Origin: Streptomyces sp. NBC_01016
GTDB lineage: Bacteria; Actinomycetota; Actinomycetes; Streptomycetales; Streptomycetaceae
Direction: 5' to 3'
DNA length: 64,000 nt
Assembly (NCBI RefSeq): GCF_026341035.1
Contig: NZ_JAPEOQ010000001.1
Location: forward strand, 930,001-994,000
In this document: positions 10,658 to 18,100 of the stretch, in pieces
Layout of the letters: every line of letters starts with the position of its first letter
How positions within the stretch are numbered: position 1 is the first letter of the stretch
Position numbers and translations under genes: made by a program
The notes under the pieces: model-generated
The model's database searches: none
Told to the model about the DNA's origin: nothing
What the model saw: only the letters and a program-made list of their open reading frames with translations

Positions 10658-12139
10658 ATGGCCAAGCACAGACGTAACCCCGCCCCGTCCCCGGCCCGCC
10701 TCCGGCTCGCCATGGCCACCGCCACGGCGGCCGCCCTGACCGGCGGGATCTTCGTCGCCACGGCGGGGACCGCGACCGCGGCCACCCCCGGCGTCGCCGC
10801 CTCCGACGCCGACTTCAACGGCGACGGCATGGCCGACGTCGCCACGTCCGCGCCGCTCGCGTACGTGGGCGGGCACTCCGGCGCCGGACAGGTCAGCGTC
10901 CTGTACGGCGGCGGCAAGCACACCACCATCAGCCAGGACTCCACCGGCGTGCCCGGCACGGCCGAGACGAACGACGCGTTCGGCTCCGCCACCGCCTACG
11001 GCGACTTCAACAGCGACGGCTTCGACGACCTGGTCGTCGGCGCCCCCGGCGAGGACGTCGGCACCGACAAGGACGGCGGCACCGCGGCCATCCTGTGGGG
11101 CTCCGCGAACGGCCTGTCCGGCGGCAAGAGCGGCAAGACGCTCACCGACCCGCGCCCCTCGAAGCACGACGCCTTCGGCGCCCGCCTGACGGCCGGCGAC
11201 TACTTCGGCGCCGGCACGGACGACATCATCGTGGCCACACCGAACTCGTCCACCATGGACCGGATCGCGATGGGCGGCGACCAGAGCTGGTCCACCCTGA
11301 GCGCACCCGTGCAGAGCGGCTCCGACGGCGTCGGCGTCCACAACCTGCACACCGGCGACGTCAACGGCGACGGCCTGGACGACTTGCTCGTCAACGGGTA
11401 CGAGGCCGACTCCGACATGGGCTGGAACGCCAACTACTACCTGCCGGGCGGCAGCGGCTTCAGGACCGGCGCAGACGCCGTCAAGCTGCCCGCCGGCGTG
11501 ATCACGGACGTCGGCGACGTCGACAGCGACGGCTACGGCGACGTCGTCATCGGCCTGGAGTGGGACACCGACTCCGGCGTCCCCGGCGCCCAGCTGGGCG
11601 GCGCCGTCAAGATCGCCCACGGCTCCGCGAACGGCCCGGTCGCCTCCGCGATCCAGACCATCGACCAGGACACCTCCGGCGTCCCCGGCGGCGGTGAGAC
11701 CGGCGACGACTTCGGCGGCGAGCTCGACCTCGGCGACATCAACGGCGACGGCCACCTCGACCTCGTCGTCGGCTCCGTCGGCGAGAACCTGGGCGGCGTC
11801 GCGGACGCCGGCGCGATCACCGTCCTGTACGGCGCGGCCGACGGCTCCGGCATCACCGGCGCGGGCGCCGAGCTCTACAGCCAGAACACCCCGGGCGTCC
11901 CCAACTCCGATGAGAAGGACGACAACTTCGGCTCCGACGTCCACATCGACGACCTCAACGACGACGGCCGCGGCGACGTGATCGTGGGCGCCCTGGGCGA
12001 GAACGGCGGCAACGGCGCGGTCTACGCCCTGAACTCCCAGGCCGACGGCACCCTTTCCGGCTCCGCCGGCACCTACGTCTCGACGCTCGGCATCTCCGGC
12101 TCCGGCACCCCGCTGCTCGGCGCCAACTTCGCCGACTGA
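10658..12139 (+). CDS. Secreted FG-GAP/integrin-alpha-like repeat protein (third of three)
   Basis: 493 residues. The signal peptide runs to about residue 42 (TAGTATAA-TP), followed by FG-GAP repeats containing DFNGDGMADVATS, DFNSDGFDDLVVG, DVNGDGLDDLLVN, DVDSDGYGDVVIG and DINGDGHLDLVVG. The recurring pattern SQDSTGVPG/TSGVPG between blades is shared with the first paralogue. The ribosome site AGGAG lies 8 bases before the ATG. The gene ends in a double terminator. Confidence 0.87.
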   Translation: MAKHRRNPAPSPARLRLAMATATAAALTGGIFVATAGTATAATPGVAASDADFNGDGMADVATSAPLAYVGGHSGAGQVSVLYGGGKHTTISQDSTGVPGTAETNDAFGSATAYGDFNSDGFDDLVVGAPGEDVGTDKDGGTAAILWGSANGLSGGKSGKTLTDPRPSKHDAFGARLTAGDYFGAGTDDIIVATPNSSTMDRIAMGGDQSWSTLSAPVQSGSDGVGVHNLHTGDVNGDGLDDLLVNGYEADSDMGWNANYYLPGGSGFRTGADAVKLPAGVITDVGDVDSDGYGDVVIGLEWDTDSGVPGAQLGGAVKIAHGSANGPVASAIQTIDQDTSGVPGGGETGDDFGGELDLGDINGDGHLDLVVGSVGENLGGVADAGAITVLYGAADGSGITGAGAELYSQNTPGVPNSDEKDDNFGSDVHIDDLNDDGRGDVIVGALGENGGNGAVYALNSQADGTLSGSAGTYVSTLGISGSGTPLLGANFAD

Positions 12140-12159
12140 CGCACCCTGCCTGCGCGGCG

Positions 12160-12195
12160 CCCTTAGGGCCTGACCCAAACGACAGGCCCTAAGGG
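12160..12195. terminator. Terminator after the FG-GAP cluster
   Basis: The perfect 13-base arms CCCTTAGGGCCTG and CAGGCCCTAAGGG enclose a 10-base loop, 20 bases after the stop codon. Confidence 0.85.
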
Positions 12196-12237
12196 TCCCC
12201 GTCGGGGGTCCCCTACGGGATGTCACAGCTCAGCCGC

Positions 12238-12268
12238 AATGCCGGGCCCGAACCCCGGGCCCGGCATT
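12238..12268. terminator. Second hairpin between the FG-GAP cluster and the Yip1 gene
   Basis: The perfect 13-base arms AATGCCGGGCCCG and CGGGCCCGGCATT enclose a 5-base loop. It is the second stem in about 110 bases and ends only 32 bases before the next start codon, so it could also act as a 5' leader structure of that gene. Confidence 0.65.
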
Positions 12269-12299
12269 CCGTTCACGGAAACCAGGTACGTTCGAGTAC

Positions 12300-13163
12300 G
12301 TGGCTGGATTCAGGAACGGACGCGGCCGGGACAACCGCGAAGCGCCGCAGGGGCACCCTCCGTACGGGCCCCCTCAGCAGCAGCAACACGGGTACGGGCA
12401 ACAACAGCAGCAACAACGGCAGCAGTGGCCGCAGCCGAACGGCGGGCACGGCGAGCCGGAGTACTTCGGCGATCCGAACGCGCCCCGTACCCACGACCCG
12501 TACGCGGCGAACAACCCCGGTCACACCCAGGCGTTCTCGGTGAACCCCGGCGACGACCCGTACGCGTACGGCCAGGGCTCCACCTACCAGGCGGGCGCGG
12601 CCGCCCCGGCCGGACCGGTCGGCCCCCGCCTGCACTGGAAGCCGCTGCTGTCCGGGATCATCCTGCGCCCCGCGCCGACGTATCTCCAGATGCGCGACTA
12701 CGCGATGTGGGGCCCGGCCCTGATCGTCACGTTCCTCTACGGGCTCCTGGCGATCTTCGGCTTCGACGGCGCCCGCGAGGACGTCATCAACGCCACGATG
12801 TCCTCGGCGATCCCCTACGTCCTGACGACCGGCATCGCGATCACGCTCAGCTTCTTCGTGCTCGGCGTGGTCACCCACACGCTGGCCCGCCAGCTCGGCG
12901 GCGAGGGCGCGTGGCAGCCCACGGTCGGCCTGTCCATGCTGATCGCCTCCCTCACCGACACCCCGCGCCTGCTCTTCGGCATGTTCCTCGGCGGCGACGC
13001 GATGTTCGTCCAGCTCATCGGCTGGGCGACCTGGGTCGCGGCGGGCGCCCTGCTGACCACGATGGTCTCCAAGTCCCACGACCTCCCTTGGCCGAAGGCG
13101 CTCGCGGCGTCGGCGATCCAACTGATCGCACTGCTCTCGATCATCAAGCTCGGCACGTTCTAG
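12300..13163 (+). CDS. Yip1-family integral membrane protein with Gln-rich N-terminus
   Basis: 287 residues. The first 110 are cytoplasmic-like, rich in Gln, Pro, Gly and Tyr, with runs of up to six Gln encoded by CAG/CAA repeats. The rest carries about five hydrophobic segments (LIVTFLYGLLAIFGF, VLTTGIAITLSFFVLG and others) after the LHWKPLLSGIILRPAPTYLQM lead-in that is common in Streptomyces Yip1 proteins. The function is unknown; Yip1 members elsewhere are membrane-traffic or envelope-associated. The start is GTG at 12300. A long bidirectional hairpin follows. Confidence 0.8.
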   Translation: MAGFRNGRGRDNREAPQGHPPYGPPQQQQHGYGQQQQQQRQQWPQPNGGHGEPEYFGDPNAPRTHDPYAANNPGHTQAFSVNPGDDPYAYGQGSTYQAGAAAPAGPVGPRLHWKPLLSGIILRPAPTYLQMRDYAMWGPALIVTFLYGLLAIFGFDGAREDVINATMSSAIPYVLTTGIAITLSFFVLGVVTHTLARQLGGEGAWQPTVGLSMLIASLTDTPRLLFGMFLGGDAMFVQLIGWATWVAAGALLTTMVSKSHDLPWPKALAASAIQLIALLSIIKLGTF

Positions 13164-13190
13164 ACGTCCCCGGCCAGCGCCTTCCGGCAC

Positions 13191-13226
13191 ACGAAATGAG
13201 GGGCCCCACGGGGCCCCTCATTTCGT
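13191..13226. terminator. Bidirectional terminator between converging genes
   Basis: A near-perfect 17-base stem (ACGAAATGAGGGGCCCC and its complement) lies between the plus-strand Yip1 gene and the minus-strand phosphoribosyltransferase gene. It can serve both. Confidence 0.85.
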
Positions 13227-13241
13227 ACATCCGACGCACGC

Positions 13242-13748
13242 TCAGGCGTCGAGAACCTGCCCGTCCCGCTTCACGACCGGCGGTTCAACACTCCACGGGA
13301 AGTTGATCCACTCATCGGTCCGCTTCCACACGTACTCGCACTTCACGAGCGAGTGGGACTTCTCATAGACGACGGCGGAGCGCACCTCGGCCACGGTGTC
13401 GAGGCAGAAGTCGTGCACGAGCTTCAGCGTCTTGCCGGTGTCCGCGACGTCGTCGGTGATCAGCACCTTCTTGTCGCTGAAGTCGATCGCGTTCGGCACG
13501 GGCGCGAGCATGACCGGCATTTCCAGGGTCGTGCCCACACCGGTGTAGAACTCCACGTTCACAAGATGGATGTTCTTCACGTCCAGCGCGTACCCGAGCC
13601 CGCCGGCGACGAAGACGCCGCCGCGCGCGATGCTGAGGATGATGTCGGGCTGGTACCCGTCGTCGGCGACGGTCTGCGCGAGCTCGCGCATGGCGACACC
13701 GAACTTCTCGTACGTAAGGTTCTCGCGCACGGGCGCCACATCACTCAT
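13242..13748 (-). CDS. Phosphoribosyltransferase
   Basis: 168 residues with the PRPP-binding signature VLITDDVADTGKT (near residue 100) and the N-terminal IARGGVFVAGGL loop that is typical of purine (xanthine/guanine) phosphoribosyltransferases, which make nucleotides from a base and PRPP. Substrate specificity cannot be read from the sequence. The ATG at 13748 gives MSDVAPVREN. A GTG five codons upstream (13763) overlaps the dcd stop as GTGA and could be the real, coupled start, adding MSSSN. Together with dcd this suggests a small nucleotide-metabolism operon. Confidence 0.88.
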   Translation of the reverse strand: MSDVAPVRENLTYEKFGVAMRELAQTVADDGYQPDIILSIARGGVFVAGGLGYALDVKNIHLVNVEFYTGVGTTLEMPVMLAPVPNAIDFSDKKVLITDDVADTGKTLKLVHDFCLDTVAEVRSAVVYEKSHSLVKCEYVWKRTDEWINFPWSVEPPVVKRDGQVLDA

Positions 13749-13759
13749 GTTGCTGCTGC

Positions 13760-14335
13760 TCACACCTGGGTCCGATGGAAATTGAGGAAGGAACGGGAGG
13801 CGGTCGGGCCGCGCTGTCCCTGGTAACGCGAACCGTAGCGCTCGCTGCCGTACGGGAACTCGGCGGGTGACGACAGCCGGAACATGCACAGCTGGCCGAT
13901 CTTCATGCCCGGCCACAGCTTGATGGGCAGCGTCGCGAGGTTCGACAGCTCAAGGGTCACGTGACCGCTGAAGCCGGGGTCGATGAACCCGGCCGTCGAG
14001 TGCGTGACGAGCCCGAGCCGCCCGAGCGAGCTCTTGCCCTCCAGCCGCGAGGCGATGTCCTCGGGCAGGGAGATGACCTCGTACGTCGACGCGAGCACGA
14101 ACTCACCGGGGTGCAGGATGAAGGGCTCGTCGCCCTCCGGCACCACCATCCGCGTCAGCTCCGCCTGCTCGACGCTCGGGTCGATGTGCGGGTACTTGTG
14201 GTTCTCGAACACCCTGAAGTAGCGGTCGAGCCGCACATCGATGCTCGACGGCTGCACCATGGATTCGTCGTAAGGATCGATCCGGACCCGGCCGGCGTCG
14301 ATCTCGGCCCGGATGTCCTTGTCTGAGAGAAGCAC
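13760..14335 (-). CDS. dcd: dCTP deaminase
   Basis: Converts dCTP to dUTP for thymidylate synthesis. The 191 residues match the trimeric Dcd family: [11 protein letters not shown] start, the nucleotide-binding segment [24 protein letters not shown] with the catalytic Glu region, and a C-terminal [13 protein letters not shown] tail that closes the active site. The start is GTG at 14335. The stop overlaps the possible GTG of the downstream phosphoribosyltransferase. Confidence 0.97.
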   Translation of the reverse strand: MLLSDKDIRAEIDAGRVRIDPYDESMVQPSSIDVRLDRYFRVFENHKYPHIDPSVEQAELTRMVVPEGDEPFILHPGEFVLASTYEVISLPEDIASRLEGKSSLGRLGLVTHSTAGFIDPGFSGHVTLELSNLATLPIKLWPGMKIGQLCMFRLSSPAEFPYGSERYGSRYQGQRGPTASRSFLNFHRTQV

Positions 14336-14350
14336 GTAGCGAGGATACGC

Positions 14351-14392
14351 AGTGGGCGCGGGCCCGCCACAATCGGCGGGGCCCGCGCCCAC
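14351..14392. terminator. Hairpin between the small zinc-ribbon gene and dcd
   Basis: The arms GTGGGCGCGGGCCC-GCC and GGCGGGGCCCGCGCCCAC pair with one bulged base around a 6-base loop. It lies 15 bases downstream of the small minus-strand gene and just upstream of dcd, so it probably ends the small gene's transcript. Confidence 0.6.
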
Positions 14393-14407
14393 TGTCACTG
14401 GTGCCGC

Positions 14408-14566
14408 TTACCGCTCGTCCGGTCCCACAGGAACGGCGTGCCGAAGTCGCGCGCACCGCGGACACCGAATCAGCCGGCTTGGACCGAGACGGTCCGCCTG
14501 CTGCATCGGGAACGAAGCGGTGCTGAACACGTGCCCTTCGGCACATCGGACGACGGTGCGATCCAT
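14408..14566 (-). CDS. Small zinc-ribbon-like protein of unknown function
   Basis: 52 residues starting MDRTVVRCAEGHVFSTASF. It contains CAEGH near the N-terminus and CPRCARLRHAVPVG near the C-terminus, a Cys/His pattern (C-x3-H ... C-x2-C) that could bind one zinc ion. Very similar short proteins recur in Streptomyces in my recollection, but no function is known to me. An ATG at 14575 would add three residues; the choice between them is not settled by the ribosome sites. Confidence 0.6.
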   Translation of the reverse strand: MDRTVVRCAEGHVFSTASFPMQQADRLGPSRLIRCPRCARLRHAVPVGPDER

Positions 14567-14762
14567 CGAGTCCATCAAGTCCCGGAGTCCCTTCCCCACG
14601 GAGCCATTGGGCCAGTTTCCTGACCGACGACGAAAAGCAACATTACGGGATGAAAGGGACGCCAATCCAGGCGGCACCCCGCGGTGAATCGTCCTCGGCC
14701 GGAATCCCCACCGTACGCTTCAACTCCCTTCACCCGCAGTCACTTCCACCCCGCACAACGCA

Positions 14763-14797
14763 GCCGGGCCCCGGGGCTTCAGCGCCCGGGGCCCGGC
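14763..14797. terminator. Strong GC hairpin upstream of the tRNA promoter
   Basis: The perfect 13-base arms GCCGGGCCCCGGG and CCCGGGGCCCGGC enclose a 9-base loop. No plus-strand gene ends just before it, so it may simply insulate the tRNA. A -10-like TACAGT follows at 14804-14809, about 36 bases before the tRNA. Confidence 0.5.
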
Positions 14798-14844
14798 ATG
14801 GGGTACAGTGTCGCCAGTACGGATCGCCTCAACGGCCGTACCGC

Positions 14845-14918
14845 GCGGGTGTAGTTTAATGGTAGAACATAAGCTTCCCAAGCTTAGAGCGCGAGTTCGA
14901 TTCTCGTCACCCGCTCCA
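14845..14918 (+). tRNA. tRNA-Gly (anticodon CCC)
   Basis: A full cloverleaf can be folded. The acceptor stem is GCGGGTG/CACCCGC, the D arm contains AATGGTAG, and the anticodon stem TAAGC/GCTTA holds loop TTCCCAA with anticodon CCC for GGG codons. The T arm is GCGAG-TTCGATT-CTCGT and the CCA end is encoded. It is followed by an intrinsic terminator. I saw no duplicated 3' end nearby that would mark an integrated element. Confidence 0.96.
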
Positions 14919-14923
14919 CAGCC

Positions 14924-14953
14924 AAGGCCCAGGTCATCGACCCGGGCCTTTTT
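14924..14953 (+). terminator. Intrinsic terminator after tRNA-Gly
   Basis: A 12-base stem (AAGGCCCAGGTC with GACCCGGGCCTT, one A-C mismatch) has a 3-base loop and runs straight into five T residues. This is a textbook rho-independent terminator. Confidence 0.9.
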
Positions 14954-15093
14954 GCTGTGCGGACTCGCTCAGTCGTCGCGTGCCACATGGGTGCCAGAAG
15001 CCGTGGATCTACGAGCCTGTTCCGGGCCGCAAGGTCCTCACGGCCCGAGCCCCCGAAGTCCCCGCCGCGGTCGGCCACTTCCACACATGAACA

Positions 15094-15136
15094 GACGGTG
15101 GCCCCCGGCGAGTTCGTATCGCCGGGGGCCACCGTC
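15094..15136 (-). terminator. Terminator of the large surface-protein gene
   Basis: The perfect 18-base arms GACGGTGGCCCCCGGCGA and complement enclose a 7-base loop, 16 bases past the minus-strand stop at 15153. Confidence 0.9.
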
Positions 15137-15152
15137 CTGTTACCGCCGAGGA

Positions 15153-18100
15153 TCAGCCGCGGCCCCTGCGGGACATCGCGCGGATCGTGAGGCCGGCCGC
15201 GAGGGCGAGGACGGTGAGCAGGGCGCCCAGGATCGTCCAGTCGCGGAAGCCGGTGTCGGCGAGGTGGCCGCCGCCGTCGTGGCCGCCGGTGCCTCCGCCG
15301 TTGGTGCCGCCGGACTCCGGGAAGGTGTTGGTGACGTCGACCGTGGCCGCGTCGTTCACCTGGACCGTGCCGTCGGAGCCGTCGTCGGAGGCCTCGTACG
15401 TCACCGTGTCACCGGTGGGCACGTTCGTCTCCTGCACCGTGCAGGTCGAGCCCTCCGGGACGCTGATCGTGCGGTCCTCGCCGTCCTTCAGCTCGAAGGA
15501 GCTGTCGTCCGAGGACAGGGCCACGTCGCCCTGGTCGGTCGTGCAGGCGAGCGAGAAGTCGTACGGGCCGGCTCCTCCGTTGACCACGTGCTTGCTGACG
15601 GTCAGGTCGGCCGCCGGGAAGGTGTTCGTGACCTTGATGGCTGCCTGCTCGTCGGAGTCGCCCGCCGTGATCACCGTCGGGTTGTCGGCGGATCCGTGGT
15701 CGACGGTCGCCTTGGCGGCGCCCCCGGTGTCCACCTCCTCCGCCCAGCAACGGGTGTTCACCGGCAGCGGCTTGATGGTGACGGGCTCACCGTTCTTCAC
15801 CTCGTACGTCTTGTGCAGGATGCGGTCGCTCGGGGCGCCGGAGGCGTCCGGCAGGGTGCAGGAGACGTCGACGCTGTAGGTGCGGCCGTCGTCGGCGTAG
15901 CCCGCGGCGTCGCCGTCGATCGCCTTGTTCAGCGTCAGCGCACCGAACTCGTACGTGTTGGTGATCCGCGCGTACTGCGGGGTCTCCGTGCCGGTGTTCG
16001 GCTTGATGGTGACCTCGACCGGGTTGTCCTTGGTGTGGTCGGACGCGCCGCCTCTGGCCGAGGTCTCCCAGATCTTGCACTCGGCGCCCGCCGGGATGCC
16101 CTTGACGTTCACGGGCTTGTCCGCGGAGACCCGGTAGTCCTCGTCGAGGACCACGCGCGGCAGTCTGCCCTGCGGGTGAATCGTGCAGGTCACGTGGTAC
16201 GGGTACGGGATCCTGCGCAGCAGGTCGGTCGCCGCGTCGGGGTGCTTGCCGAGCCGCTTCACCAGCCGCAGCTCGCCGTAGGAGAGGGCGACGCCGACCT
16301 TGATCGGCTCATTGGCCTGGAGCACCCGCGGGGAGCCGGCGCGGTCGGTGGTCTCGTTGTGGGCGTAGGAGTTCCAGGCGATGGTCGGGTCGCCGTTGTG
16401 GGCGACGTCGAGCGGGGTGTCCATCGCGTACGTGACGTCGACCGTGCCGCCGGGCTCCAGCGGCTGGGGGAATTCCAGGTTCATCTCGGCGCCGACGGCC
16501 TTGTTGCTGTAGGTGTCGTCCCACGTGTCCGACGGGCACTGGTCCGCGCTCGAACCGGCGCCGCCCATGTTCAGGTCGTCGGTGCACAGCGGCTCGTCGT
16601 TCTCGTACTTGGTGGTCATCTGGCCGGGGCTGTCGCCGTCGAGCTGCGGCTCGGAGGCGAGCGTGGGCCGCTTGTCCCAGGCGGTGGCGCGGTCCTGGTC
16701 GAGGATGACGCCCTCGTCACCGGCGACCGGGAACCGGTCGATGACGCGCATGTTCGTGCCGTCCTCGGTGCCGGCGTTCCGCAGGCGCATCAAGTAGTGG
16801 TACTGGTCACCGGGGTTGACCAGGGCGACGCACGGGTTGGCGGTGTACTTGCGGCCGGTGGAGTCGGTCGTCATCAGGCAGGAGTCGTCGCCCACGTCGA
16901 CGGTCTTGTTGGTCTTGGTGTTGTACCAGCCGAGGGAGTCGTTGCCCGAGACCCACTTGCGGGCGGTGAACGCGGCGCCGGTCTTGGCCGTCAGCTTCGC
17001 GTCGTCGACGCAGTACAGGCCGGAGCCGAACATGGCGCCGTTCTCCTCCGCCTCGCTCGCGTCCTCGCAGGCCAGGTCCGGGTCGGACGAGGTGGCACCC
17101 ATGGTGTTGGTGACGGACTCGTCGGCGCGGATGCCGGCTTCCAGCTTCACGTGGATCTCGATGGTGAAGCTGCCGCCGGGCGGGAAGTTCCACGCCTTGC
17201 CGTCGTCGTCCTTGGAGAAGTCCCAGGTGAGCCCGGAGGTCCGGTCGCCGTCGGTGGTCTGCGAGAAGACGGGCGTCGGGATGGCGACGGTGCCGTCCGG
17301 CTCCTTCTTGTCGATGATCTTGTACGGCTCGCCGTTGTCACCCGCGAAGGTGTCGTCGAACGCGATGCCCTCGGGGAGGTCGTCCTTGACGACGAGGTTC
17401 GGGACGTTCGCCGTACCGGTGTTGGTGACCTTCAGATAGAAGGGGGCGTCCTCGCCGGGGGAGAGAACGGTGTCCGGGGTCTTGTCGACGTCGAGCTTGG
17501 GGTCGCCCTTGACCAGGTCGAGGGTGGCGTTGACCGGGTCGATGTCCCGGGGCTTGTCCTCGTCCTCGACCTTGGTGAGGAACTGGCCGCTGGCCGTGTC
17601 CTCCAGGTGGCTGGGGACCGGGCCGCCGCTGCTGCGCAGGGTGGGGCGCGGGCTGACGTCGAGGGTGAGGATGCCGGAGCAGGTGTTGTCGGCGCACTCC
17701 GGCTTGATCACGTAGCCGTCGTTGCTGGTGCTCGTCGAGGAGTACGTGGCGCGGATGCCGGTGACGTCGGCGGCGTTGACGCCGGACGGCAGGGCGGCGT
17801 CGGCGGACGGGGTGCCGTTGACCCACTCCCCGTTCACGTACGCGTCGATCTGTACGCGGTTGGCGCCGGCCGGCATCTGGTTCGACTTGATGGACACGAG
17901 GTCGACGGCGTCGAAGAAGTCGTCGTCCTGGTCGATGATCTTCAGGTACTTGGCCGACATGTTGCCGGTGTTGCGGACGGTGAGCGTCATGTCCGCGTGC
18001 TGGCGGGGCAGTCCGGCGACGTACTCGGGGAGCTGGCCGGGCGCGATGGTCTTGTTCAGGGAGGCGCCGTCGGCGGCGGGCCCGGTCTCCATGGACTTGC

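Noticed and set aside
14845..14918. tRNA-Gly as an integration site of a mobile element
   Set aside because: No copy of the tRNA 3' end and no integrase gene were seen on either side.
14884..15132. Minus-strand open frame of 82 codons ending RVTRIELAL
   Set aside because: It runs antisense through tRNA-Gly and its terminator; the RIELAL ending is a known false translation of tRNA complements.
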